Source of the DNA: Herbiconiux flava
GTDB lineage: Bacteria > Actinomycetota > Actinomycetes > Actinomycetales > Microbacteriaceae
Assembly: GCF_013409865.1 (NCBI RefSeq)
Contig: NZ_JACCBM010000001.1
Location: forward strand, 3,658,001 to 3,722,000
DNA length: 64,000 nt
Reading direction: 5' to 3'
Shown: piece by piece, positions 1 through 9,411 of the stretch
Layout: the number at the start of each line of letters is the position of its first letter
Position numbering within the stretch: position 1 is the stretch's first letter
Translations under genes and position numbers: made by a program
Notes under the pieces: generated by a model
Told to the model about the DNA's origin: nothing
The model's input: the letters and a program-made list of their open reading frames with translations, nothing else
The model's database searches: none

Positions 1-278
1 CCCCCTGCATCCGAGGAGTCGAAGATGGTCTGCGCCGCCGAGGCCGCGTTCTTCGACTCGACGAGCACCTGCTGCAGCCGCGACTGGAACAGGTCGTTGC
101 CGATCGAGATCGACATGTAGGTGCCCGTCACGAGCACGGCGACGGCCGAGAGCGCGACCGTGATCACGACGGTGCGGAACTGCAGCGAGCGCCGCCAGGC
201 GCGCACGATCCGGCGCGGCCACGAGCGCCAGTCGCGCAGCACGGCCGATGGGCGACGGATGCCCCGGCCGTCGCTCAC
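1..278 (-). CDS. mtrB: MtrB-type sensor histidine kinase, N-terminal part (cut by window edge)
   Basis: This is the first 92 codons of the sensor kinase paired with MtrA; the rest lies beyond base 1. Translation starts at a GTG (276-278) four bases after the mtrA stop codon. The visible protein has a basic N-terminus rich in Arg and Trp, one hydrophobic segment (about residues 34-52, VVITVALSAVAVLVTG) and the start of an extracytoplasmic region. No HAMP or kinase domain is visible because of truncation. The assignment rests on position directly downstream of mtrA in the same orientation, as in other actinobacteria, and on the membrane-entry layout. MtrB senses envelope or division state and phosphorylates MtrA. 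Confidence 0.85.
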   Translation of the reverse strand, partial: MSDGRGIRRPSAVLRDWRSWPRRIVRAWRRSLQFRTVVITVALSAVAVLVTGTYMSISIGNDLFQSRLQQVLVESKNAASAAQTIFDSSDAG

Positions 279-282
279 GGCA

Positions 283-960
283 TCAGGACGACCCGGCGCG
301 GTAGCCGACCCCGCGCACGGTCATCACGATCTTGGGGTTGTCGGGGTCTTCCTCGACCTTGGCGCGAAGGCGCTGCACGTGCACGTTCACGAGGCGCGTG
401 TCGGCCTTGTAGTGGTAGCCCCAGACCTGCTCGAGCAGCATCTCGCGGGTGAAGACCTGCTGGGGCTTGGAGGCGAGCGCGAGCAGCAGGTCGAACTCGA
501 GCGGGGTGAGGTTGATGCGGTCGGCGCCGCGCTTGACCTCGTGGCCGGCGACGTCGAGGGTGAGGTCGCCGATCTGCAGGGTCTCGGGCGTCGACTCGGG
601 CGCGGGGCGCAGGCGGGTGCGGATGCGCGCCACCAGCTCCTTGGGATTGAAGGGCTTGACCACGTAGTCGTCGGCCCCCGACTCGAGGCCCTTCACCACG
701 TCAGAGGTGTCGGTGCGGGCGGTCAGCATGATGATCGGGGTGCCGGACTCCGCACGGATGAGGCCGCAGACCTCGATGCCGTCCATGCCCGGGAGCATCA
801 GGTCGAGCAGCACGAGGTCGGGCCTGGCATCGCGGAAGGCGGCGAGCGCCTCCGAGCCGTCGGCGCAGAACACCGGGTCGAAGCCCTCCGCGCGCAGCAC
901 GATGCCGATCATCTCCGCAAGGGCCGTGTCGTCGTCGACAACGAGAATGCGAGGGTCCAT
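283..960 (-). CDS. mtrA: DNA-binding response regulator MtrA
   Basis: OmpR/PhoB-family response regulator of 225 residues, close to the usual 225-230 for MtrA. The receiver domain (about 1-115) has the acidic pocket DDD at 9-11, the phospho-acceptor Asp53 in LLDLMLPGMDG, Thr80 and Lys102 in VVKPF. The winged-helix domain (about 128-222) ends GVGYRAGSS. MtrA controls cell-wall hydrolases and division genes in actinobacteria. The frame stays open far upstream, but the start MDPRILVVDDD fits the family, and a TACTCT box lies seven bases before this ATG, so the mRNA is probably leaderless. mtrB follows after four bases. Confidence 0.96.
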   Translation of the reverse strand: MDPRILVVDDDTALAEMIGIVLRAEGFDPVFCADGSEALAAFRDARPDLVLLDLMLPGMDGIEVCGLIRAESGTPIIMLTARTDTSDVVKGLESGADDYVVKPFNPKELVARIRTRLRPAPESTPETLQIGDLTLDVAGHEVKRGADRINLTPLEFDLLLALASKPQQVFTREMLLEQVWGYHYKADTRLVNVHVQRLRAKVEEDPDNPKIVMTVRGVGYRAGSS

Positions 961-967
961 GGCGACC

Positions 968-973
968 AGAGTA
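968..973 (-). promoter_or_regulatory. Putative -10 box of mtrA (leaderless)
   Basis: On the minus strand TACTCT is followed by seven bases and then the mtrA ATG at 960. This spacing would place the transcription start at or next to the A of the start codon. No purine-rich Shine-Dalgarno sequence precedes the ATG. Confidence 0.5.
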
Positions 974-1115
974 GCCGAGCAGGGGCGGGGTGAAGCGGAT
1001 GCGGCGGGCTCCCGGGTGGTTGCCGGGCGAACTCCGAGCGAGTGTGAAAGCATGGGGGCATCAAGTCGGGGCGTCGGCGTGGGGGTCGGGTCGTCACAGA
1101 GGTCGAGGAGTGCCG

Positions 1116-2489
1116 ATGAGCGATGGAGGCAGCTGGGCCGCGCCCGGCGCTGAGCCCGACCGAGGGCCCGGCGAGGAGCACGGCGAGCGGCCGGATGCGC
1201 GGGCCGACCAGTCCTCGACGCCTTCGCCCGTGGCGCCGGCACCCGCTCCGCCGTCGCCCGTGCCGCCGATGCCGCAGTACGGGCAGTACGCCCCGCCGCC
1301 GCAGCAGCCCGCCCCGCAGTACGGGCAGTACGCGCCGCCACAGCCCGCTCAGCAGCAGCCCGCATGGCAGCAGCAGCCGCCCGCCTGGCAGTACGCCACC
1401 CCGCCCACCGGCTACGCGGCCGCGCCGCAGTGGGCCCCGCCGCCCAAGCCCGGCCTCATCCCGCTGCGGCCGCTCGGCTTCGGCACCCTGCTCGGGGCGC
1501 CGTTCCAGGTGATCCGCCGCAACCCGAAGGCCACCTTCGGCTCCGGCCTGCTGGTGCAGCTCGTGATCGTGCTGGTCACCGGCGTCTTCGTGGGCGTCGC
1601 CGTGTTCTGGGCGATCTCCCGCTCGGTCTCGGCCGAGGGCCAGGCCGACGCCGACGCGGTCGCGGCCGGCAGCGTCGGTATCGTGCTCGTGTCGCTCGTG
1701 GTGCCGCTCGCGCTCTCGCTGTTCGCCTCGGCCCTGCTGCAGGCGGTGCTCGTGATCGAGGTCGCCCGCGCCACCCTGGGCGAGAAGCGGCGGCTGGGTG
1801 AGCTCTGGAAGGCCGCGTTCAAGCGCACCCTCCCGCTGGCCGGCTGGTTCGCGATCACCGCAGCGGCCGTGATCGTGGTGATCGCGATCCTCGTCGGCAT
1901 CGTGCTGCTCGCGAACCTCGTCGGCGGCACCGGCGGGCTCGTGGTCGGCATCGTCGTGACGGTGCTGCTCAGCCTCGCCCTGGTGGTGCTCGGTGCCTGG
2001 CTCTCCACGAAGCTCGCCCTCGTGCCGAGCGTGATCGTGCTCGAGCGTGTCGGCGTCGTGCGCGCCGTGCGCCGCTCGTGGAGCCTGACCAACGGCAACT
2101 TCTGGCGCACCCTCGGTGTGATCTGGCTGGTCTCGGTCATCCTCTCGGTCGCGAGCCAGATCATCCAGACGCCGTTCTCCTTCCTCCTGCCCGTCGTCAT
2201 GACGGTGATCGACCCGAACAACACCGGCTCGGGGATCGCGGCCGGCATCGCGCTGTACGTGCTCTTCCTCGCCCTCACCCTGCTGCTCGGCGCCGTCACC
2301 TCGGTGGTGCAGGCGGCCACCGTCGCCGTCGTCTACCTCGACCTGCGGATGCGCAAGGAGGGCCTCGACATCGAGCTGCAGCGCTTCGTCGAGTCCCGCC
2401 AGGACGGCCTCGACTCCTGGCCGGATCCGTACAGCACCGGCCCGTACGCCACCGGCACCGGCCCCCTCCCCGCCGAGCGCCGCGCATGA
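1116..2489 (+). CDS. GPDPase-type multi-pass membrane protein with Pro/Gln/Tyr-rich N-terminus
   Basis: Protein of 457 residues, start chosen at the ATG preceded by GAGGAG (1105-1110); the frame is open further upstream without a ribosome site. Residues about 45-105 form a low-complexity segment with repeated PQYGQYAPP and Ala/Pro/Gln runs, predicted to be cytoplasmic and disordered. The rest contains about six hydrophobic segments and resembles the membrane domain found next to glycerophosphoryl diester phosphodiesterases (GPDPase_memb). No phosphodiesterase catalytic domain is present. It is the first gene of the MoxR operon and its stop overlaps the next start (ATGA). The role is unknown, probably envelope assembly. 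Confidence 0.8.
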   Translation: MSDGGSWAAPGAEPDRGPGEEHGERPDARADQSSTPSPVAPAPAPPSPVPPMPQYGQYAPPPQQPAPQYGQYAPPQPAQQQPAWQQQPPAWQYATPPTGYAAAPQWAPPPKPGLIPLRPLGFGTLLGAPFQVIRRNPKATFGSGLLVQLVIVLVTGVFVGVAVFWAISRSVSAEGQADADAVAAGSVGIVLVSLVVPLALSLFASALLQAVLVIEVARATLGEKRRLGELWKAAFKRTLPLAGWFAITAAAVIVVIAILVGIVLLANLVGGTGGLVVGIVVTVLLSLALVVLGAWLSTKLALVPSVIVLERVGVVRAVRRSWSLTNGNFWRTLGVIWLVSVILSVASQIIQTPFSFLLPVVMTVIDPNNTGSGIAAGIALYVLFLALTLLLGAVTSVVQAATVAVVYLDLRMRKEGLDIELQRFVESRQDGLDSWPDPYSTGPYATGTGPLPAERRA

Positions 2490-3172
2490 TCGCCGCCCTC
2501 GCCGCCGCCCTGCCTGCCGCCACAGCCGACGTGCCGGTGGAGCCCGGGGCCGACGAGGCGCGCGAGTGGATGATCGGCGAGCTCAGCAAGGCCCCGTACC
2601 AGGCCGCCCAGCCGACCTGGTTCGACCTCCTCTCGCAGGCGGTCGGCGACTGGTTCGCGTCGCTCCGGGTGCCCGACGGCTCGGGATTCGGCGGGCTCAT
2701 CCCGCTGATCGGCGTCGTGATCGTCGTCGTCGTGCTCGTCGTCGTCTTCCTCGTCTACGGCCGCCCGCGGCTGAACCGCCGCAGCCGCGCCGAGATCGGC
2801 GGCCTGTTCGGCACCGACGACACCCGCTCGGCCGCCGAGCTCCGCGCCTCCGCCGCCCGCGCGGCCGCCACCGGCGACTTCACGGTGGCCGTCGAGGAGG
2901 CCTTCCGCGGACTCGCGCGCGGTCTCACCGAGCGCACCATCGTGACGACCTCCCCCGGCACGACCGCCCAGGACTTCTCGCGCCGCGCCGCCACCGCCTT
3001 CCCCGCCGCGGGCGGCGAGCTCGCCGATGGCGCCGCGCTCTTCGACGGCGTGCGCTACCTCGACCGCCCGGCCGACCGGGCCGGCTACGACCGCATCGTC
3101 GCCCTCGATCGCAAGCTGCAGACCGAGCGCCCCGCGGCGCTGGAGGCCGTGCCTGCCGAGCTGGTGCGATGA
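2486..3172 (+). CDS. DUF4129 membrane protein
   Basis: Protein of 228 residues. There is a hydrophobic N-terminus (possibly a signal sequence or first membrane helix), a strong transmembrane segment at about 72-94 rich in Ile and Val, and a cytoplasmic C-terminal DUF4129 domain (about 112-220) containing GDFTVAVEEAFRGLARGL and TTSPGTTAQDF. DUF4129 proteins commonly sit in operons with MoxR ATPases and DUF58/transglutaminase proteins. Both ends are translationally coupled by four-base ATGA overlaps with its neighbours, so it is made in step with them. The biochemical function is not known. Confidence 0.85.
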   Translation: MIAALAAALPAATADVPVEPGADEAREWMIGELSKAPYQAAQPTWFDLLSQAVGDWFASLRVPDGSGFGGLIPLIGVVIVVVVLVVVFLVYGRPRLNRRSRAEIGGLFGTDDTRSAAELRASAARAAATGDFTVAVEEAFRGLARGLTERTIVTTSPGTTAQDFSRRAATAFPAAGGELADGAALFDGVRYLDRPADRAGYDRIVALDRKLQTERPAALEAVPAELVR

Positions 3173-4464
3173 GCGTCGCCCCGCCTCCGGCGCCTGCCCG
3201 TGCATCCGCCGACGCCGCCCCCGGCACCGGCTCGGAGCCCGCCGACGCCCGCACCGACGCCGTCAGCGAGACCCCGCGGCTGCGCACCACCCTGCGCCGC
3301 CGGCTGTTCTGGATCGCCGCGATCGTGCTCGCCGTCCTCGGCGCCCTGTTCACCGTCTTCTCCAGCGCCTCGGGCATCCCCGACGGCGAGCGCTTCTCGA
3401 TCGGCAACGCCGGTGCGAGCGGCAGCCGCGCGGTCGCCGAGGTGCTCCGCCAGCAGGGCGTCGACGTGGTCGAGGCCACCACCCTCGACGAGGCGCGGGC
3501 AGCGGTCGACGCAGACGGCGGCCGGGCGGGGATCCTCTTCTCCGACGCCTCGGGCTACCTCGACGCCGACGGCCGCGACGCCGTGCGGGGCATCGCCGAG
3601 GGCGGCGCCGACCTCGTGCTGGTGGAGCCGGGCTCCGACGAGCTCGAGTCGATGACCGACGGCATCGCCAACGCGGGGGCCGCCGAGGACGACGCCTCGG
3701 TGGCGGCCGGATGCACGCTGCCGGCCGCCGAGCGCGCCGGAACGATCTCCCAGCCCTCGTGGGCCTACCGCCTGCTCGACGCGGGCGAGGCCGGAGCCGC
3801 CGCAGCCGGCACGGACACCCTCACCTGCTTCCCCGCCGGAGGCGACTCCTTCGCCGTGCTGCAGCAGCCGGCCGGCGACGGAACGGTGACCGTGCTCGGG
3901 GCCGGCGACGCCCTGACCAACGGATCCGTCGCCCTGCAGGGGAACGCGGCGCTCGTGCTCGGCCTCCTGGGCACCCACGAGACCCTGGTCTGGTACCAGC
4001 CCGGTTACGAGGACTTCGACGGGGCGACGCCGACGCTCGGCGAGCTGACCCCGGGCTGGGTCACCCCGGTCATCCTGGTGCTGCTGCTCACCTCGGTCGC
4101 GGCCGGGATCTGGCGCGGCCGACGGTTCGGCCCCGTCGTGGTCGAGAACCTGCCCGTCACCGTGCGCGCCTCCGAGACGATGGAGGGCCGCGCCCGGCTC
4201 TACGCCCGGCAGTCGGCGCACGGCCGGGCACTCGACGCCCTGCGCATCGGCACGATCGCGCGGCTCACCGTGGCGCTGAACCTGCCGCGCTACGCCCCGG
4301 TGGTGGAGGTCAGCCGCTCGGTGGCGAACAGCACCGGCCGCCGCGTCGACGAGGTGCACGACATCCTCGTCGGCGCCGTGCCCCGCTCCGAGCGCGAGCT
4401 GATCGAGTACTCCGACCGCCTGCTCGTGCTCGAGCAGCAGGTCGCCGCGAACAGGCCGCGATGA
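3169..4464 (+). CDS. DUF4350 domain-containing membrane protein
   Basis: Protein of 431 residues. A Pro/Ala-rich cytoplasmic N-terminus (1-45) precedes a membrane helix at about 46-66, an extracytoplasmic DUF4350 domain that begins FSIGNAGASGSRAVAEVL, and a second helix near 297-315 followed by a cytoplasmic tail of about 115 residues. DUF4350 domains resemble type-1 glutamine amidotransferase folds without established catalysis. The gene overlaps the DUF4129 gene by four bases and is followed 46 bases later by the MoxR ATPase. Conserved operon context suggests a membrane complex acting with MoxR and DUF58. Confidence 0.85.
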   Translation: MSVAPPPAPARASADAAPGTGSEPADARTDAVSETPRLRTTLRRRLFWIAAIVLAVLGALFTVFSSASGIPDGERFSIGNAGASGSRAVAEVLRQQGVDVVEATTLDEARAAVDADGGRAGILFSDASGYLDADGRDAVRGIAEGGADLVLVEPGSDELESMTDGIANAGAAEDDASVAAGCTLPAAERAGTISQPSWAYRLLDAGEAGAAAAGTDTLTCFPAGGDSFAVLQQPAGDGTVTVLGAGDALTNGSVALQGNAALVLGLLGTHETLVWYQPGYEDFDGATPTLGELTPGWVTPVILVLLLTSVAAGIWRGRRFGPVVVENLPVTVRASETMEGRARLYARQSAHGRALDALRIGTIARLTVALNLPRYAPVVEVSRSVANSTGRRVDEVHDILVGAVPRSERELIEYSDRLLVLEQQVAANRPR

Positions 4465-4510
4465 CCGCGGCGACAGAACCGACGTCCAGCGAAGCAGTGA
4501 GGAACCACGG

Positions 4511-5491
<981 letters not shown>

Positions 5492-5525
5492 TGACGCTCC
5501 CCGTGACGCCCCCGGCGGGCCGCGC

Positions 5526-6833
5526 ATGACGGTCACCGGGCGCCTGGTCGCCCTGGTGGCCCTCGGCGTCGTGCCGGTGGTGCTGATCGGCGAGTTCTAC
5601 GACCGCGCCCTCGAGGCCCTGCTCGTCTGGATCGCGCTCGTCGTCGCACTCGTCGTGGTCGACCTGGCGGCGGCCGCCTCCCCGCGGCGGCTGCGCGTCG
5701 AGCGCACGCTGCCCGCCCGGGTGCGCCTCGGCGAGACCACCGAGAGCACCCTCGTGCTCACCAACACCGGTCGACGGATGCTGCGGGCCGTCGTCCGCGA
5801 CGCCTGGCAACCCTCGGCGGGCCCGAGCACCGCGCGCCAGCCGGTCGCGATCCCCGCCGGCGAGCGGCGCGCCCTGACGCTGGCGCTGACCCCGTTCCGG
5901 CGCGGGGAGCGGCGCACCGAACGCATCACCGTGCGCAGCACCGGACCGCTCGGCCTGGCCGCCCGACAGGCGACCCTGACGGCGCCCGGGCGCATCCGGG
6001 TGCTGCCCCCGTTCAACGCGCGCAAGCACCTGCCCTCGCGACTCGCCCGGCTGCGCGAGCTCGACGGGCGGGCGAGCGTCATGATCCGCGGCCAGGGCAC
6101 CGAGTTCGACAGCCTGCGCGAGTACGTGCGGGGCGACGACGTGCGCTCGATCGACTGGCGTGCGACCGCCCGGCACAGCGACGTGATGGTGCGCACCTGG
6201 CGGCCCGAGCGCGACCGCCGTGTCGTGATCGTGATCGACACCGGCCGCACCCAGGCGGCGCGCATCGACGACGAGCCGCGCATCGACACCGCGTTCGAGA
6301 GCGCCCTGCTGCTCGCGGCGCTCGCCACCCGCGCGGGTGACCGGGTCGACGTCATCCTCTACGACCGCCGGCTGCGCGGCCGGGTGCACGGCGCCTCGGG
6401 CCCCGAGCTGCTCTCGCGCATGGTCGACGTGATGGCGCCGATCGACCCAGACCTGATCGAGATGGACTGGACCGCGGTGCCCGGCCTCGTGCGCCAGGTC
6501 ACCACCCAGCGCTCGCTGGTCGTGCTGGCCACGGCCATCGACGCCCCCGGGATCTCGCGCGAGCTGATGGCGATCGTGCCGCAGCTCACCCGTGACCACA
6601 CCGTCGTCGTCAGCTCCGTCAGCGACCCCGACGTGCTCGCGGGGGTGCACCGGCGCGGCGACCGCGAGGAGGTCTACCGGGCCGCAGCGGCCGAGCGGGC
6701 GCTCCTCGACGCGGCGCGGGTGACCACCGTGCTGAAGCGCTACGGTGCCGATGTGATCACCGGCTCGCCCGCCGAACTGCCGCCGGCCCTCGCCGACCGC
6801 TACATCGCGCTGAAGGCGGCCGGGCGGCTCTGA
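5526..6833 (+). CDS. DUF58 domain-containing protein (MoxR partner)
   Basis: Protein of 435 residues. Two hydrophobic segments lie in the first 50 residues (about 5-24 and 30-48), followed by a beta-rich region and the DUF58 core with the family signature GTEFDSLREYVRGDDVRSIDW near 196-216. The C-terminal half has a von Willebrand A-like fold, with VIVIDTGRT taking the place of the metal-site strand. DUF58 proteins accompany MoxR ATPases and are probable clients. No clear Shine-Dalgarno sequence is visible before ATG 5526, so translation may be coupled to moxR. The gene is convergent with the SpoIIM gene, seven bases away. Confidence 0.9.
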   Translation: MTVTGRLVALVALGVVPVVLIGEFYDRALEALLVWIALVVALVVVDLAAAASPRRLRVERTLPARVRLGETTESTLVLTNTGRRMLRAVVRDAWQPSAGPSTARQPVAIPAGERRALTLALTPFRRGERRTERITVRSTGPLGLAARQATLTAPGRIRVLPPFNARKHLPSRLARLRELDGRASVMIRGQGTEFDSLREYVRGDDVRSIDWRATARHSDVMVRTWRPERDRRVVIVIDTGRTQAARIDDEPRIDTAFESALLLAALATRAGDRVDVILYDRRLRGRVHGASGPELLSRMVDVMAPIDPDLIEMDWTAVPGLVRQVTTQRSLVVLATAIDAPGISRELMAIVPQLTRDHTVVVSSVSDPDVLAGVHRRGDREEVYRAAAAERALLDAARVTTVLKRYGADVITGSPAELPPALADRYIALKAAGRL

Positions 6834-6840
6834 GCCCCGC

Positions 6841-7836
6841 TCAGCCCGCGACGAGCTGCGTGGCCCCGGCCTCGAACTCCTCGAGGTCGCCCGTCTGGCC
6901 GGCCCGCGCGGCGCGGCCGCCGATCACGACCAAGTAGAACAGGAACGCCAGGAGCGCCACCGCGCCGATGCCGATCTTCAGCCACCACGGCCACGGCGCC
7001 GGCGTCACGAAACCCTCGATCACGCCCGAGACGAACAGGACGAAGACCAGCCCGATGGCCACGGTGAACAGGGAGCGGCCGTTCTCGGCGAGCGAGCGCC
7101 CGCGGGTCTTCGCGCCCGGTGCGATCCAGGCCCAGAAGATGCGCAGGCCGGCCGCGGCGGCCACGAAGATGGCCGTCAGCTCCAGCAGGCCGTGCGGCAT
7201 GATGTAGAGGAAGAAGATGTCGCCGTGGCCGTACTCGAACATCACGGCGGCGTTCACGCCGAGGTTCTGGGCGTTGCTGATGATGATCGCCGGCACGTAG
7301 AACCCCAGGATGCCGAAGGCGATGCACTGGGCCGCGATCCAGGCGTTGTTCGTCCAGACGAGGCCGGTGAACGAGGCCGCGGGGTTCTCGGAGTAGTAGT
7401 CGACGAAGTCCTCCTCCGCCAGCTTCTTCAGCGTCGCGTCGTCGCCGAGGGCCGCGAGCACCGCGGGGTTCTGCGAGATCCAGATCGCGTAGAGCCCCGC
7501 GATCACGACCGTGGCGACGGCGACCGCCAGCGTCAGCCAGCGCAGGCGGTAGAGGGCTGCCGGCAGCTGCACCGCGAAGAATAGCGGCAGCCGACGGAAG
7601 AGGTTCGAACCGGCGCCGGTGAACCGCAGCCGGGCGCGCGAGAGCGACACCGAGAGCCGGTCGCCCTGCGCGGTGGATCCGGCCACGGTCTTGATCGCCG
7701 AGAGCTGCGTGGAGCCCGACTGGTAGCGCTCGATCAGCTCGTCGGCCTCGCGCCCCGAGAACGTGCGGCGTCGCCCGAGTTCATCGAGACGAGTCCACTC
7801 GTCTCGATGGGCTTCGGAGTACGCATCGAGATCCAT
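6841..7836 (-). CDS. SpoIIM-family (stage II sporulation protein M) membrane protein
   Basis: Protein of 331 residues with an acidic cytoplasmic N-terminus (about 1-100) beginning MDLDAYSEAHRDEW and then about five to six membrane segments. The family motif is visible as IMPHGLLELTAIFVAAAAGLR. SpoIIM-family genes often pair with RDD genes and with MoxR/DUF58 operons in non-sporulating actinobacteria, so the name does not imply sporulation. A TATCAT box lies eight bases before the ATG. The gene is divergent from the RDD gene with only 17 bases between the chosen starts. Confidence 0.88.
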   Translation of the reverse strand: MDLDAYSEAHRDEWTRLDELGRRRTFSGREADELIERYQSGSTQLSAIKTVAGSTAQGDRLSVSLSRARLRFTGAGSNLFRRLPLFFAVQLPAALYRLRWLTLAVAVATVVIAGLYAIWISQNPAVLAALGDDATLKKLAEEDFVDYYSENPAASFTGLVWTNNAWIAAQCIAFGILGFYVPAIIISNAQNLGVNAAVMFEYGHGDIFFLYIMPHGLLELTAIFVAAAAGLRIFWAWIAPGAKTRGRSLAENGRSLFTVAIGLVFVLFVSGVIEGFVTPAPWPWWLKIGIGAVALLAFLFYLVVIGGRAARAGQTGDLEEFEAGATQLVAG

Positions 7837-7844
7837 CTGATTAG

Positions 7845-7850
7845 ATGATA
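7845..7850 (-). promoter_or_regulatory. Putative -10 box of the SpoIIM gene
   Basis: TATCAT on the minus strand is followed by eight bases and ATG at 7836. The whole intergenic space to the divergent RDD gene is 17 bases, so the two core promoters must lie inside each other's coding starts. Confidence 0.35.
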
Positions 7851-7853
7851 TTC

Positions 7854-8708
7854 ATGTCGCAGCCGTCCGTGGTGGGAACCAGTGCGGCCGTCGCCGACGA
7901 CGAGCTCCTCACCGGCGAGGCCGTCGCCCTCGACGTGCGTCCCGCCGGCTTCCTGCTGCGCAGCGCGAGCGGCGCGATCGACTTCCTCGCCTACGTGCTG
8001 CCCCTGATCGGCGCCCTCTGGTTCTTCTCCGCGGTGGTCGCCTCGGGCGCCGCGTTCGACCCGGCGCTCACCCAGGCCCTCTCGATCGCGCTGCTGATCG
8101 GTTTCCTCGTGATCGCGCCGATCGTCGTCGAGTTCGCCTCGGGCGGCCGTTCGCTCGGCCGCCTGGCCATCGGCGCCCGCATCGTGCGCGACGACGGCGG
8201 GGCGATCGCTCTGCGGCACAGCATCATCCGCGGACTGCTCGGCTTCGTCGAGATCTTCATGACCCTCGGCGGTCTCGCCTTCATCACCTCGCTGCTGAAC
8301 TCCCGCTCGAAGCGGCTCGGCGACCTGCTCGCCGGCACCTACAGCCAGCACGAGCGCGTTCCGGCGCCGCGGCCCTTCGCGGTCGGGGTGCCGCCCGAAC
8401 TCGCGTTCTGGGCGCAGACCGCCGACGTGGCGAAGCTGCCCGACCGGCTGTCCCGGCGCCTCGTGGCGTTCCTCACGCAGGCCGAGCGGATGGCCCCGGC
8501 CACGCGCGCCCGCCTCGCGCACGAGCTCGCCGCCGAGACGTCGCCGTTCGTGTCGCCGCTGCCGAACGTGCATCCGGAGACCTTCCTCGTCGGGGTGGCC
8601 GCCCTCCGCCGCGACCGGGAGTACCGGGCGCTGATGATCGAGCGCGATCGCCTCGCCCGGGTCGACCCGGTGCTGAAGGGCCTGCCGAACGGCTTCCCCG
8701 ACCGCTGA
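7854..8708 (+). CDS. RDD-family membrane protein
   Basis: Protein of 284 residues from ATG 7854 (MSQPSVVGTS); an in-frame ATG at 7845 would add MIF and cannot be excluded. The RDD domain (about 30-165) has three hydrophobic segments and the Arg/Asp positions RPAGFLLRSASGAIDF, followed by LGRLAIGARIVRDDGG and SKRLGDLLAGT. The C-terminal 115 residues are charged and cytoplasmic. RDD proteins are small polytopic proteins of mostly unknown function, some with transport or Na+/H+ antiport activity reported. Pairing with SpoIIM is conserved in actinobacteria. Confidence 0.88.
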   Translation: MSQPSVVGTSAAVADDELLTGEAVALDVRPAGFLLRSASGAIDFLAYVLPLIGALWFFSAVVASGAAFDPALTQALSIALLIGFLVIAPIVVEFASGGRSLGRLAIGARIVRDDGGAIALRHSIIRGLLGFVEIFMTLGGLAFITSLLNSRSKRLGDLLAGTYSQHERVPAPRPFAVGVPPELAFWAQTADVAKLPDRLSRRLVAFLTQAERMAPATRARLAHELAAETSPFVSPLPNVHPETFLVGVAALRRDREYRALMIERDRLARVDPVLKGLPNGFPDR

Positions 8709-8761
8709 CCGGCTCGGACGGTCTCACCTGTCGTCCTCGGATTCTCACTGGTAGCGTCACT

Positions 8762-8782
8762 ACCGATAGTGCTACTATCGGT
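8762..8782. promoter_or_regulatory. Perfect palindrome over the merR -10 box (probable autoregulatory operator)
   Basis: Nine-base arms ACCGATAGT and ACTATCGGT are exact reverse complements separated by GCT. A TACTAT hexamer (8773-8778) lies inside the right arm, and the merR ATG follows six bases later at 8785, so the transcript is probably leaderless and a regulator bound here would cover the promoter. A shorter dyad GTAG/CTAC lies just upstream at 8751-8763. Confidence 0.75.
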
Positions 8783-8784
8783 TC

Positions 8785-9411
8785 ATGCTCATCTCCGCCC
8801 TCGCCGATCTGTCGGGCACCCCCGCCGCCACCATCAAGTACTACGTGCGGGAGGGGCTGCTGCCCGCCGGAGCCCGGGAGGGCGGCAACCGCACCAGCTA
8901 CGACGACACGCACCTGCACCGGCTGAGGCTCATCCGGGCCCTGCTCGAGGTGGGCAAGCTGTCGATCGGCTCGGTGTCGGCGGTGCTCGAGGCGCTCGAC
9001 GACGGGGAGCGGCCGATCGCCGAGACGTTCGAGACGGCGCAGAACGCGCTGTCGCGCGACGCGGTGCCCGGCGTGTCCGAGCCCGGTGCCGAGAGCTTCG
9101 AGCGCGCCGACGGCGTGATCGAGCGGGCGGGGTGGGCGCACTGCGGCGACAACGTGGGGCGGCGGATCGTGGCTCAGACGATCGACGCGTTCGCGAAGGC
9201 GGGGCATCCGCTCACCGACGACTACCTCGACCGCTACGCCGAGGCCGCCGCGACGGTCGCCTCGGCCGACCTCGACGCGGTGGGCGCGATCGCCGACCGG
9301 GCCGACCGCACCGAGCTCATGGTCGTCGGCACCGTGCTCGGCGACACCCTCTCCCTCGGCCTCCGGCGCATCGCCCAGGCCCACCGCACCGCCGAAAGGA
9401 ACCTCCGATGA
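8785..9411 (+). CDS. MerR-family transcriptional regulator
   Basis: Protein of 208 residues. The N-terminal winged helix-turn-helix (1-70) reads LADLSGTPAATIKYYVREGLLP, with TSYDDTHLHRLRLIRALLEVGKLSI, typical of MerR proteins. The remaining 135 residues form a helical effector domain without the Cys clusters of metal-sensing members (only one Cys, near 117), so an organic or unknown ligand is more likely than a metal. The gene lies directly after a perfect palindrome containing its -10 box, which suggests self-regulation. Its stop overlaps the next gene (ATGA), so it probably also controls the two membrane genes downstream. Confidence 0.9.
   Translation: MLISALADLSGTPAATIKYYVREGLLPAGAREGGNRTSYDDTHLHRLRLIRALLEVGKLSIGSVSAVLEALDDGERPIAETFETAQNALSRDAVPGVSEPGAESFERADGVIERAGWAHCGDNVGRRIVAQTIDAFAKAGHPLTDDYLDRYAEAAATVASADLDAVGAIADRADRTELMVVGTVLGDTLSLGLRRIAQAHRTAERNLR

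Noticed and set aside
961..1365. N-terminal extension of MtrA by 135 residues
   Set aside because: Arg/Ala-rich sequence not found in MtrA proteins; the normal start MDPRILVVDDD is preceded by a -10 box at leaderless spacing.
6829..6850. Hairpin CTGAG/CTCAG between the DUF58 and SpoIIM genes as terminator
   Set aside because: Five-base stem with no T-tract; too weak in GC-rich DNA to call.
6841..7836. Evidence for sporulation from the SpoIIM-family gene
   Set aside because: SpoIIM-family proteins are common in non-sporulating actinobacteria beside RDD and MoxR/DUF58 genes; no other sporulation gene is present.
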